From IMG/VR virus record IMGVR_UViG_3300032278_000034, positions 1 through 39,290 of that record: a stretch of 39,290 nucleotides of DNA; one strand, given 5' to 3'. Positions 30,337-37,131 of this stretch are shown in pieces (within the stretch, counting starts at the first letter, position 1; each line of letters starts with the position of its first letter). The notes under the pieces are model-generated. The model searched no databases. It saw nothing but the letters and a program-made list of their open reading frames with translations, and had not been told where the DNA came from. The position numbers and the translations under genes are program-made. The DNA comes from a virus.

Positions 30337-31449
30337 CTAATCCTCCTTCGTAATAATAAATGTCGGGTCACCCTGCGTGACCGCGTCTCCTAACAGTTCA
30401 AACAATCGTTTCTCCTGTGCCTTCTTCGTCGTACCCTCCTTTGCCGCTTCACGATCAATGATGATCTTCAGCAGCTTGCGTAGTGGAATATTCGCCACTG
30501 ACAGGAAGTCATCGAACTTGCACAGCTCACCCAGGCGGTCCATTGCCGCTGGGACATCTGCCAATCTCTTCGAGCCCTGTCGGGGCTTAAGTATATAACC
30601 GGGGATCTCCCCACCTTCCTTCATTATCTGCCTTGCCAGGTCCTCGACAGCCTTCACCTGCTTCTTGACGATCTTCGCCATGTCCAGGGCCTTCGCTATC
30701 TTTGCCGGCTCAACAGGCAGACCGGACTCGTACTCCACGGGCAACTGCTCAGTGACCTCGGCAGCAGCAGGGCAGACGGATATCGCGGGGCAGAACTGAC
30801 AGGCAGCAGGAGAGGGGTTCAGGCTGGCACCCAACTCCTGGGCCTTCCTTACTGAGCCGGTGATCATCTGCATGAGCCTGACATAGTCCTGGACATCCCA
30901 ACTCGCAGCATACTCGGTGCCGCCGAAGCCGACGCGGGGCTGGTAGATGAAGTAGTCCACCACCTTCACATCAGGGTGAGTCTGAAAAATCATGCAGGCA
31001 TACGCTGCCGCTTGCATCAGGGTGGTGGTCTGACTCAGGCTCCCACGCCCGAACTTCCAGTCGATGCCAATGGCGTGGTCAGCGGTCTGGTTGATCGCCA
31101 CCACATCCGCTGTGCCTGTTATCGCCTCGCCCAGGTTGGCCTCGAGGACCATGAAGCGTTCAGTCCAGACTCGATAGCCGTTGAGCTTTTCCCGAGCATA
31201 CTTCATGCATCGGTTGAGCGTTTCCATCTGCTCTTCGGTCAGCTCCTGCGCGAGGTCGCTTGCGTAGTTCACCTGGTCAGGCGTGGGCAGCTTCAGGCCA
31301 GCCTCCATGAAGTTATGCATCGTGGTGCCTTCAGCAGCGTCTGAGCTTTCCTCAGTGGGTGGCGCCTTCTTGCTTTGAACATAGGAACCAGGGCAAAGCC
31401 TGATCCTACCTAGCGAGGAAGGCCCAAAGGGATCGTGCATCCTTTTCAT
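30337..31449 (-). CDS. DUF2800-like PD-(D/E)XK (RecB/Cas4-type) nuclease
   Basis: This 370-residue protein has the N-terminal SSLGRIRLCPGS and AEGTTMHNFMEAG stretches of the DUF2800/RecB-like phage nucleases, a TADVVAI (metal Asp) near 115, IGIDWKFGRG at about 127-136 (the D-x-K part), then QAAAYACMI. Cysteines at 19 and in CQFCPAISVCP (about 217-227) fit an iron-sulfur cluster like that of Cas4/AddB-type enzymes. It should resect DNA ends to feed the ERF annealase. Its start has the motif TTAGGAGACGAG, and it is the first gene of its operon, directly after the divergent promoters. Confidence 0.82.
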   Translation of the reverse strand: MKRMHDPFGPSSLGRIRLCPGSYVQSKKAPPTEESSDAAEGTTMHNFMEAGLKLPTPDQVNYASDLAQELTEEQMETLNRCMKYAREKLNGYRVWTERFMVLEANLGEAITGTADVVAINQTADHAIGIDWKFGRGSLSQTTTLMQAAAYACMIFQTHPDVKVVDYFIYQPRVGFGGTEYAASWDVQDYVRLMQMITGSVRKAQELGASLNPSPAACQFCPAISVCPAAAEVTEQLPVEYESGLPVEPAKIAKALDMAKIVKKQVKAVEDLARQIMKEGGEIPGYILKPRQGSKRLADVPAAMDRLGELCKFDDFLSVANIPLRKLLKIIIDREAAKEGTTKKAQEKRLFELLGDAVTQGDPTFIITKED

Positions 31450-31486
31450 CTCGTCTCCTAATAGGGGGTTGAAAATCAGTCTCAGG

Positions 31487-31516
31487 ATCTTATCGTAGAA
31501 GGTTCGGACTTGACAA
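31487..31516 (-). promoter_or_regulatory. Leftward sigma70-like promoter for the recombination block
   Basis: Read leftwards: -35 TTGTCA (31511-31516), 18-base spacer, -10 TAAGAT (31487-31492). The same TAAGAT occurs in the promoter near 39261. The -35 overlaps that of the divergent rightward promoter. Confidence 0.6.
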
Positions 31517-31538
31517 ACAAATAACTACTATTTATCCT
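31510..31538 (+). promoter_or_regulatory. Rightward sigma70-like promoter for the replication block
   Basis: A consensus -35 TTGACA (31510-31515), a 17-base spacer and -10 TATCCT (31533-31538, four of six) lie about 20 bases before the ATG at 31559. Being overlapped with the leftward -35, binding at one may exclude the other. Confidence 0.65.
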
Positions 31539-31558
31539 CCCTGCAGAAAGGAAATTGA

Positions 31559-32293
31559 ATGAGCAGTTCCCCATATATGAAGTTCTGGGTTGGCGATTAT
31601 CTCAGTAGCGCCAGGGTCATGTCCCTGACCCCGCTCGGCGAGCTTGCCTACTTCAGGTTGATACTCTGGTGCTGGCAGTCGGAGGGTGGCTTACCCAACA
31701 ATGACACCAGTTTGGCTTCTTTATGTCGCCTTTCGGGCAAACAATGGGCAACAATTAGGAGCCAGATCTTGCCCCTCTTCGATGACCGGGATGGCTGTTT
31801 GTTCCACCTGAAGGTCGAGAAGCAACGCAAGGCGGCAGAAGCAGTTAGTCGCTCTCGGGCCGAAGCTGGCAGGCTTGGAGGACTTAGCAATTGCAAAGCA
31901 AAAGGACAAGCAAAAGGGGTAGCAAACAGAGATGCACCATCTCTAGAGCCATCTCTAGAGCTAGAGCCAGAAGAGAAAGATGATGTATACACAGGGATCG
32001 TAGCGATCTGGAACGAGCAGATCGTACCTGTCACAGGCACACCAAAGGTGCGTGGTTTGAACCCGGTTAGGAAGCAGAAATTGAGAAGGAGATTAGCTGA
32101 AGACAAGACCTTTATGAGTGAAGTGTTGAGTGAGGCTGGACGGGCCGGCGACTTCGTGCGGGAGGGTTCCTGGTTTACCTTCGATTGGATTCTCAACCCC
32201 ACCAACCTCGCCAAGTTTTTAGAAGGTAACTACCGTGACCGTGATGAAGCGAATACCCAGGCGCGGTATCTGCGTTTAACTAAGGAGGAATGA
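31559..32293 (+). CDS. DUF1376-like replication initiation protein
   Basis: This 244-residue protein begins YMKFWVGDYLSSARVMSLTP, then GELAYFRLILWCWQSEGGLP and LASLCRLSGKQWATIRSQIL, the typical DUF1376 opening found at the N-terminus of phage replication proteins of O/DnaT type. It is an HTH-like domain of about 95 residues, followed by a basic linker and a conserved C-terminal end (VREGSWFTFDWILNPTNLAKFLEGNY) as found in phage replisome organisers. It probably binds the origin. An AAAGGA site precedes the ATG, and a promoter is placed closely upstream. Confidence 0.82.
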   Translation: MSSSPYMKFWVGDYLSSARVMSLTPLGELAYFRLILWCWQSEGGLPNNDTSLASLCRLSGKQWATIRSQILPLFDDRDGCLFHLKVEKQRKAAEAVSRSRAEAGRLGGLSNCKAKGQAKGVANRDAPSLEPSLELEPEEKDDVYTGIVAIWNEQIVPVTGTPKVRGLNPVRKQKLRRRLAEDKTFMSEVLSEAGRAGDFVREGSWFTFDWILNPTNLAKFLEGNYRDRDEANTQARYLRLTKEE

Positions 32294-32296
32294 TCG

Positions 32297-32980
32297 ATGA
32301 TGGAGACGGAACAGGTAGAGGTGATGAAAAATCTAAACGAGCTGTGGCCGGGCGAGGTCAGCGACCTGCGGCTGCGGCTCTACTGCAAAGTTCTCTTTAA
32401 CATTCCAGGCGGGTTCGTGATCGACGCGCTTGAGGAGTTGGCGGCAGAGGAGAAGATGAGACCCACCCCGAGGAAGGTCTACGCCATCGCCAAGCGGAAA
32501 CTCGACAAGCTCACCTCGATGAGGGCGGTTTCCGAGGGCGACTGTCGGTGGTGCGATGGTTACGAGTTCCAGACGGTGGAGATCTGGATTATCCACACCA
32601 GCCTGCTTGAGCCTGGCATGGACATCGGCGAGGGCGACATGATCCCGAGCGGCGTACCAGGCATCAACATGATCAAGATCAGCAAGGTAGATGAATACCC
32701 GGACGCTGACCGCAGGGAAGAGCGGGTGTGGTGTCCTCACTGTTGCGCGACGAGCCACAACTTCTTCTTCTCAGGCTGGGACGCACAGTCTGCCTTGCGT
32801 AGTTATGACGGCTACTTCAAGCCGAAGAATGAATACGCAGAGCAGATCATCCATCGGATGAACTTCATCACGCCACCGCCTGTGCAGCCGAAGTTGAATT
32901 TTTCAGAATTTCTGGCTACCCTGCCAGAGGCAGAGCGAGTGCGGCTTGCGGAGATCATGCCGAAGCTCGCGGTTAACTAG
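32297..32980 (+). CDS. Zinc-binding replication accessory protein (helicase-loader position)
   Basis: In this 227-residue protein, residues 1-70 are helical with 'LNELWPGEVSDLRLRLYCKVL ... ALEELAAEEKMRPTP' spacing, a pattern seen in small phage proteins next to initiators. A pair of CxxC motifs, CRWC (about 83-86) and CPHC (about 146-149), likely bind one zinc. The C-terminus is helical (FLATLPEAERVRLAEIM). Coming directly after the DUF1376-like gene, it takes the place of a DnaC/P-type loader, but no ATPase motif is present, so an adaptor role is also possible. The start is an ATGATG with GAGGAATG before it. Confidence 0.6.
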   Translation: MMETEQVEVMKNLNELWPGEVSDLRLRLYCKVLFNIPGGFVIDALEELAAEEKMRPTPRKVYAIAKRKLDKLTSMRAVSEGDCRWCDGYEFQTVEIWIIHTSLLEPGMDIGEGDMIPSGVPGINMIKISKVDEYPDADRREERVWCPHCCATSHNFFFSGWDAQSALRSYDGYFKPKNEYAEQIIHRMNFITPPPVQPKLNFSEFLATLPEAERVRLAEIMPKLAVN

Positions 32981-32998
32981 TCCTCATTTCTTTTCGGA

Positions 32999-33032
32999 GC
33001 GGGTGTCGGCCTATACCGGCACCTGCTTTTTT
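32999..33032 (+). terminator. Intrinsic terminator just upstream of the RusA gene
   Basis: An 11-bp stem (32999-33009 with 33016-33026, two G-U pairs) with a 6-nt loop is followed by six T (33027-33032). The RusA ATG is only 5 bases on, so the structure could also act as an attenuator. Confidence 0.85.
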
Positions 33033-33036
33033 ACTT

Positions 33037-33396
33037 ATGAAAACAATATGGTCTATCGAGCGCATCCCAATGACGCTCAACAAATACATTCGGTCTCATT
33101 GGGCTGTCCGCAAGAAAGAGGTGACGACCTGGAGGCTGCTGCTCAGGTCGCAGCACCAGGCTCCTGTGCTGGTGGAGGGCAAGGTCAAGCTCGTGATCAA
33201 GGTCTTCCGCTCTCGCCGGCAGGATCCCGACAACGCGGTAGGGTCCATGAAGCCGCTGATAGATGCGATCAACAGGGAGGGGTGGCTGGTGGACGACGAC
33301 CTGGCCCACCTCGAGCTTCATGTAAGAGAGTTCAAATCGAAGAGAGTTGATGAACACACGGAGATAGAATGGGAACTTCTGAAGGAGAACGATTAA
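33037..33396 (+). CDS. rusA: RusA-family Holliday junction resolvase
   Basis: This 119-residue protein has the family features in order: a 'P-T-N-x-Y-x-R-x-HW' opening (PMTLNKYIRSHW, 11-22), DPDN at 63-66, the lysine in SMKPLIDAI (about 70-78), and the late DDD at 86-88. These acidic residues and lysine make the metal site that cuts Holliday junctions. Length is normal. No Shine-Dalgarno is visible, because the T-tract of a terminator ends only 5 bases before the ATG; a later ATG at 33070 is in frame but would lose the opening residues. It ends in the AAGGAGA that serves the next gene. Confidence 0.87.
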   Translation: MKTIWSIERIPMTLNKYIRSHWAVRKKEVTTWRLLLRSQHQAPVLVEGKVKLVIKVFRSRRQDPDNAVGSMKPLIDAINREGWLVDDDLAHLELHVREFKSKRVDEHTEIEWELLKEND

Positions 33397-33905
33397 ATGA
33401 GTTGGCATTATTCGCAGGAGTTGGAGGGGGCATTCTTGCCTCCGAGTATTTGCTCGGACATAGGGTTGTCTGCGCCGTCGAAAACGAGAGCTTCTGCCAG
33501 GAAGTCCTCCTGCAAAGACAGCGCGACGGACTCCTCCCCTGCTTCCCCATCTGGGACGATGCAAAAACCTTCGACGGAAAACCTTGGCGAGGGTACATCG
33601 ACATCGTCAGCTCCGGTTTCCCATGTACTCCGTGGTCGTGTGCAGGTCTTCAGAGAGGGGCAGACGATGAGCGAGATCTTTGGGACGACACAATGCGAAT
33701 CGTTCGCGAGGTTCGACCCAGAATCGTCCACCTTGAGAACGTACCCGGACTTGTTTCCGGTGGACATCTCGTCCCTATCCTCGAAGACCTTGCCGAAGCA
33801 CGGTATGATGCGAGCTGGTGTGTGTTACCTGCTGCCTCGCCCCTGGTGGGCGGCAACCATATACGCAAGCGGTGGTGGTGCCGAGCGACCTTGGCTGGAG
33901 AGTGA
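33369..33905 (+). CDS. C5 cytosine methyltransferase, catalytic part (motifs I-VIII)
   Basis: This 178-residue protein has motif I FAGVGGG (15-21), a motif II-like VVCAVENE, motif IV GFPCTPWS with catalytic Cys86, motif VI ENV (123-125) and a motif VIII-like HIRKRWWC near the end. No target-recognition part or motif IX/X is present; it stops at 33905. The missing part lies in the +1 frame (33397-34689), and 509 bases are shared. The start overlaps the RusA end, with no strong ribosome site of its own at 33369; a TTG at 33402 is another possible start after the AAGGAGA. It may act as a two-subunit enzyme (as known for M.AquI), or be joined by frameshifting. Confidence 0.83.
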   Translation: MGTSEGERLNELALFAGVGGGILASEYLLGHRVVCAVENESFCQEVLLQRQRDGLLPCFPIWDDAKTFDGKPWRGYIDIVSSGFPCTPWSCAGLQRGADDERDLWDDTMRIVREVRPRIVHLENVPGLVSGGHLVPILEDLAEARYDASWCVLPAASPLVGGNHIRKRWWCRATLAGE

Positions 33906-34689
33906 CGCAGAGGACAACCCCTGGCCGACACCGCGGGCTTGCGAAGGCAGCAACCCGCCAATGGGTAAAGAAAAGAAGCACCACGGATTGACCAAGGTCG
34001 TCAAGGACAACCCGTTCCCCACGCCGACGATGATGGACGGTCGCCGCAAGGGCAAAGCCTGCAGCTACGAGGAGTGGTTGAAGAGGTTCGAGGAACTGAA
34101 GAAGCGAGGGGTCAACCTGCACTACAATCTGAACGTCGCGGTGGACAGATTCCCCACGCCGACCGCTGGCGATAGCAAGGCGAGTGGAGCGGCAGGCTAT
34201 TCGACTGCAAGTGGAAGACATTCAGGCACGACCCTGACGGACAAGGTCGTCCGGTCTGCGAACTCCGAGACACCGAGGGAGGAAGAGTCCTGGCCGACAC
34301 CCGCCGCTACGGACGGGAAGGGGTCAGGGAAAACGGGTGAACCCCGGGACCGCTTGGACTATGCGGTCGAGCGCGGTGAAACCAAGACGAAGGTCTACGA
34401 CAAGCCCCCGCCAGGTGGAGGGCAACTCAGCGCCGACTGGACCGACTGGCTTGTCGGCTTTCCTATCCTCTGGTCCTCCCCCGACCCGCTCCCTGTATCG
34501 GCAGTTCAGGAGTGGCTTGCCATCACCCTGCTCCACGACTGGTGGGCAGAGGAACCGCCGATCCCGAGGACCATAGAAAGAGGCGGCGACAAACATCGTT
34601 GCCGCCGCCTCAAGGGGATAGGTAACGCACAGGTTCCGCTATGTGCTGCGGTAGCCTATACGATACTGGAGATTCAGCAGGAAGCCTGA
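33397..34689 (+). CDS. C5 cytosine methyltransferase, target-recognition/motif X part, overprinted N-terminus
   Basis: This 430-residue protein has its ATG immediately after the RusA stop, 8 bases after a strong AAGGAGA, the best ribosome site here. It begins MSWHYSQELEGAF and continues Ser/Thr/Pro-rich for about 100 residues, where it is read in a different frame from the methyltransferase part. From about 98 it shows a well-known phage pattern: SFARFDPESSTLRTY, LPKHGMMRAG, several WPTP/FPTP units, then a QLSADWTDWLVGFPILW, and GNAQVPLCAAVAY (about 409-421), the motif X end. I know this MSWxxSQ...WPTP...GNAQVP type as phage 'cytosine methyltransferase' entries. It supplies the TRD and motifs IX/X missing from the partner. 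Confidence 0.8.
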   Translation: MSWHYSQELEGAFLPPSICSDIGLSAPSKTRASARKSSCKDSATDSSPASPSGTMQKPSTENLGEGTSTSSAPVSHVLRGRVQVFREGQTMSEIFGTTQCESFARFDPESSTLRTYPDLFPVDISSLSSKTLPKHGMMRAGVCYLLPRPWWAATIYASGGGAERPWLESDAEDNPWPTPRACEGSNPPMGKEKKHHGLTKVVKDNPFPTPTMMDGRRKGKACSYEEWLKRFEELKKRGVNLHYNLNVAVDRFPTPTAGDSKASGAAGYSTASGRHSGTTLTDKVVRSANSETPREEESWPTPAATDGKGSGKTGEPRDRLDYAVERGETKTKVYDKPPPGGGQLSADWTDWLVGFPILWSSPDPLPVSAVQEWLAITLLHDWWAEEPPIPRTIERGGDKHRCRRLKGIGNAQVPLCAAVAYTILEIQQEA

Positions 34690-35030
34690 TCTTCTTCCCG
34701 ATCCAAAATCTGCCAGCAGGTCTGCGCACCGACAACCCCGCCCTGTGGCTGAAATGATCCACCAAGCAACCGCCAGGCAGCGAAGCAGACAAGGTCTTTT
34801 CTGCCAGCCTTACTGACATCGCCCAGGTCGCACTTGTCAATCTTCAGATAATCAAACTTGCCTTCTTCATTGCCCCCGCAGGAAAAGCCAGCCGGTTCGA
34901 TGCCGTTTTTCATGTCCCGCTTCAGCTTCGCCTTCACCTTCAGGGCGATCTTCTTTGTGGGGCAGAATATTCGCATGATACCGTCCCACCCGTTGTCATG
35001 CTGCCCTACTGACACTGTCCAAATAATCAT
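34674..35030 (-). CDS. Hypothetical protein
   Basis: The 118-residue protein is not a recognised family. It has a basic middle (KKIALKVKAKLKRDMKNG at about 26-43) and a beta-like C-terminal part, with cysteines at 23, 51, 67, 82, 105 and 118. The start has the shared TTAGGAGACGGACG motif. Its 3' end overlaps the methyltransferase gene by 16 bases in the convergent sense. It lies downstream of the integrase in the leftward operon, but the 95-base gap may carry its own promoter. Confidence 0.6.
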   Translation of the reverse strand: MIIWTVSVGQHDNGWDGIMRIFCPTKKIALKVKAKLKRDMKNGIEPAGFSCGGNEEGKFDYLKIDKCDLGDVSKAGRKDLVCFAAWRLLGGSFQPQGGVVGAQTCWQILDREEDQASC

Positions 35031-35125
35031 CGTCCGTCTCCTAAAAAAGTGTTGTGAACTCTATAAGCGTAATGCCCTCGTAGACAAAAAAGTAAACCTA
35101 CAAAATCGAGAAAATAAAAAATAGT
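35031..35125. promoter_or_regulatory. AT-rich gap after the integrase gene
   Basis: This gap is AT-rich. Read leftwards, TTGTCT and TATAGA stand 16 bases apart and could be a weak promoter for the gene at 34674-35030. The ribosome-site motif lies at 35033-35044. No long hairpin was seen. Confidence 0.35.
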
Positions 35126-36157
35126 TCAGCAGGAAGCCTCCGGCGCGTAGCCGAAGCCGTCGAAGGTTTCCTCAAGCGCGTCGCGCTGATCCTCCACCTC
35201 GATGATGGAGTACCGCTCGAAGACCGAGTCCGACTGGTGACCGCTGATCGACTTCGATGTCTGCCTGTCTACTCCCTGCCTCCGCAGGTTGGTGACAGCC
35301 GATACTCGCAGGTCGTGCATCCGCAACCCAGGCACATTCTCAGCCTTCGTGGCGGTTGACCAGGAGCGCCTGCCATCGTCCTTCGACAGTTGCTTCCCGT
35401 CACGATGGAAGACCCACGGAGAGACGACCTTCAGCTCCGATCTCTGTTGCAGGATGATCTCCAGCAGGGGTCCGACCAGGGGCAGGGTCAGGGCTCTACC
35501 GTTCTTGGTGGTGGACCAGGTGACCATCTTCTCCTCAAGGTTGACCATGTCCCAAGTGAGTTGGCGAAGCTCACCCTGCCGCCTGCCGCTGAAGTAAGAG
35601 AACAGGACCAGGTTCTTCTGCCAGCCGTCAAGGTGGGAGCAGATCTTCTTGACCGTCTCCAGCGAGGCGTACTTGCCGGTGTCGGCATTCTCCACCTTCA
35701 GCATCGGAACATGGGGCAGTCTCGAGATTTTTCCCCGCTTCTTAGCGTGACGCAGGGCTCCCCTGATATCGCCGAGAACCTGGTTGACCGTGGCCGGCGA
35801 GAGCCCCTTGTCTAGCAACTCGTCCTGGAAGGTTTCGAGAAGCTCTACGGACAGGTCGTTTACCTTGCACTCCCCGAGCCGTGGGATGCTGTAGTTCTTC
35901 AGCCGTCCTGCTACCGCCTGGGTGCTGGCTTTCCGCTCCCGCTCGTAGTAGTCGTGGAAGGCTGACAGGATGGTCCTGAGCTTATAGTTCTTCTCGCCAG
36001 GCACGAACTTCTTCTTCGCGACCTCCAGCTCGGCCTCCTTCAGCAGGACTTCAGCCTTCGCCTCGCTCCTGGTCTTCGCTGACTCTCTGATCCGCTTGCC
36101 TGCCTCATCGAGGTATTCGATATGGTAGGTGCTGCCGCGCTTAAATACTCTGCTCAT
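35126..36157 (-). CDS. int: Tyrosine recombinase (phage integrase)
   Basis: This 343-residue protein has an N-terminal three-strand arm-binding domain (about 1-50, with VFKRGSTYHIEYLDEAGKRI), a core-binding SAM-like domain (about 58-148) and a catalytic domain. The catalytic residues are Arg193 in GRRQGE, Lys218 in TTKNGR, HDLR at 281-284, His307 in SGHQSD and nucleophile Tyr316 (RYSII). All are present, so the enzyme should be active and the phage temperate. The variant ribosome motif TTTGGAGACAAAACA precedes the ATG. It is near the downstream end of the right-arm operon; a perfect hairpin lies in the gap before it. Confidence 0.93.
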   Translation of the reverse strand: MSRVFKRGSTYHIEYLDEAGKRIRESAKTRSEAKAEVLLKEAELEVAKKKFVPGEKNYKLRTILSAFHDYYERERKASTQAVAGRLKNYSIPRLGECKVNDLSVELLETFQDELLDKGLSPATVNQVLGDIRGALRHAKKRGKISRLPHVPMLKVENADTGKYASLETVKKICSHLDGWQKNLVLFSYFSGRRQGELRQLTWDMVNLEEKMVTWSTTKNGRALTLPLVGPLLEIILQQRSELKVVSPWVFHRDGKQLSKDDGRRSWSTATKAENVPGLRMHDLRVSAVTNLRRQGVDRQTSKSISGHQSDSVFERYSIIEVEDQRDALEETFDGFGYAPEASC

Positions 36158-36193
36158 TGTTTTGTCTCCAAATTAGGGGTAATAAGTATCGAC

Positions 36194-36233
36194 GGCTTGC
36201 GAGATCGTCGCACACAGGCGAACCTCGCAAGCC
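36194..36233. repeat. Perfect 10-bp inverted repeat upstream of the integrase gene
   Basis: GGCTTGCGAG (36194-36203) and CTCGCAAGCC (36224-36233) are separated by 20 bases. It may be an RNA hairpin in the integrase leader or an att/regulatory site. No poly-T follows in the direction of transcription, so it is not a classic terminator. Confidence 0.7.
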
Positions 36234-36238
36234 TATTT

Positions 36239-36295
36239 TCAGTTCCAGCCGGTGAATCGGGCCTTCAGGTACTCCCGCAGCAGGAGCAGCCACAT
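36239..36295 (-). CDS. Possible 18-residue membrane-type peptide
   Basis: A short frame with ATG at 36295 encodes MWLLLLREYLKARFTGWN. The hydrophobic start and basic/aromatic end are protein-like, and it fills a gap between two operon genes. The ribosome site is weak. It is recorded as a candidate only. Confidence 0.22.
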   Translation of the reverse strand: MWLLLLREYLKARFTGWN

Positions 36296-36306
36296 CTTGA
36301 TCGTTC

Positions 36307-36669
36307 TCAAGCGAACCCCCTGTCCCTGTTCAGCAGGTCGTCCTCAAGCCTGCGCTCCCTGTCGGGGCGGCGCTCCTCGTGGCGCTCCAGCATGGAGTCG
36401 TGGGCCTTCTGCTCCCCATCGATAGCGTCCAGGTCCACCTCGTATTCCTCGTCTTCGACATCAGCGCCTGCCTCGATCAACTTCAGAGCAGCCTCGAAGG
36501 TCTTGCACCGCCGGACTTGGTTCCAGCAGCCATCCCACTTGAGCAGCACCCAGCCGCCAAGCCCAGTACCCTCGCGGATCCTGTAGCGTTGGCCGTCCGG
36601 GTCGGTGACCTCCCAGGAATCGCCGGGGTCGAAGTAGTCCTCCGTAACATTCTTGATCGTCAGTTTCAT
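36307..36669 (-). CDS. Hypothetical acidic/charged protein
   Basis: The product is 120 residues from the ATG at 36669; AGGAGACGAA lies just before, and the ATG overlaps the upstream stop (ATGA). A longer upstream frame is arginine-rich and unlikely. It starts with a beta-type half (LTIKNVTEDYFDPGDSWEV, GQRYRIREGTGLGGWVLL) and ends in a long charged helix (AHDSMLERHEERRPDRERRL). No family is recognised. Confidence 0.65.
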   Translation of the reverse strand: MKLTIKNVTEDYFDPGDSWEVTDPDGQRYRIREGTGLGGWVLLKWDGCWNQVRRCKTFEAALKLIEAGADVEDEEYEVDLDAIDGEQKAHDSMLERHEERRPDRERRLEDDLLNRDRGFA

Positions 36670-37121
36670 TCTTTCGTCTCCTTCTGCATATACAGGTAGC
36701 GGTCGATGTATGCGACCATTGTGTCCGCAGCGGTGGACTTGTCCTCGAACCCGCCCTGATACTGGACCTCGTTCCACTCGTTCTCGACCACCGCCCAGAG
36801 GTCGCCGCCGTCGAAGTACCAGTCGCCCCCGCCGCCACAAGCGCCCAACTCACGATAGGCGTTGGGAGCCTGGGCGATCATGGTATCGGTTATTTGGACG
36901 ACCCTGCACTGAAACTTGTCAGCGACAGCTTGGCGCTCAGGGGGCATTCTTACTTCCTCGTCCAGCAGGTGGGAGTCCTCGTCGAACTCTCCCTTGTCGT
37001 TGCGATAGTCGCCCTCAATTATCTCTGCATAAAGGTCGAGCGTGGCTTCGGTGCCGATCTTCTTTATGTAGAGCTTCGCCAACTTGGCGCAGTTTTCGTC
37101 CGTGTACTTTGCAGCCATCAT
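36666..37121 (-). CDS. Hypothetical protein
   Basis: This 151-residue protein starts at an ATGATG preceded by AAGGAGACGGA. The first 50 residues are helical (DENCAKLAKLYIKKIGTEATL); the middle carries a Gly-rich aromatic segment (GACGGGGDWYFDGGDLWAVVE). It is acidic overall. No family is recognised. It belongs to the coupled leftward operon of small early-type proteins. Confidence 0.65.
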   Translation of the reverse strand: MMAAKYTDENCAKLAKLYIKKIGTEATLDLYAEIIEGDYRNDKGEFDEDSHLLDEEVRMPPERQAVADKFQCRVVQITDTMIAQAPNAYRELGACGGGGDWYFDGGDLWAVVENEWNEVQYQGGFEDKSTAADTMVAYIDRYLYMQKETKE

Positions 37122-37131
37122 TCCGTCTCCT

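Noticed and set aside
33369-33905. Reading the split methyltransferase as a simple pseudogene or frameshift error
   Set aside because: The second frame has its own strong ribosome site and matches a known phage family from its first residues (MSWxxSQ), so two real products are more likely; a sequencing error is kept only as the test to exclude.
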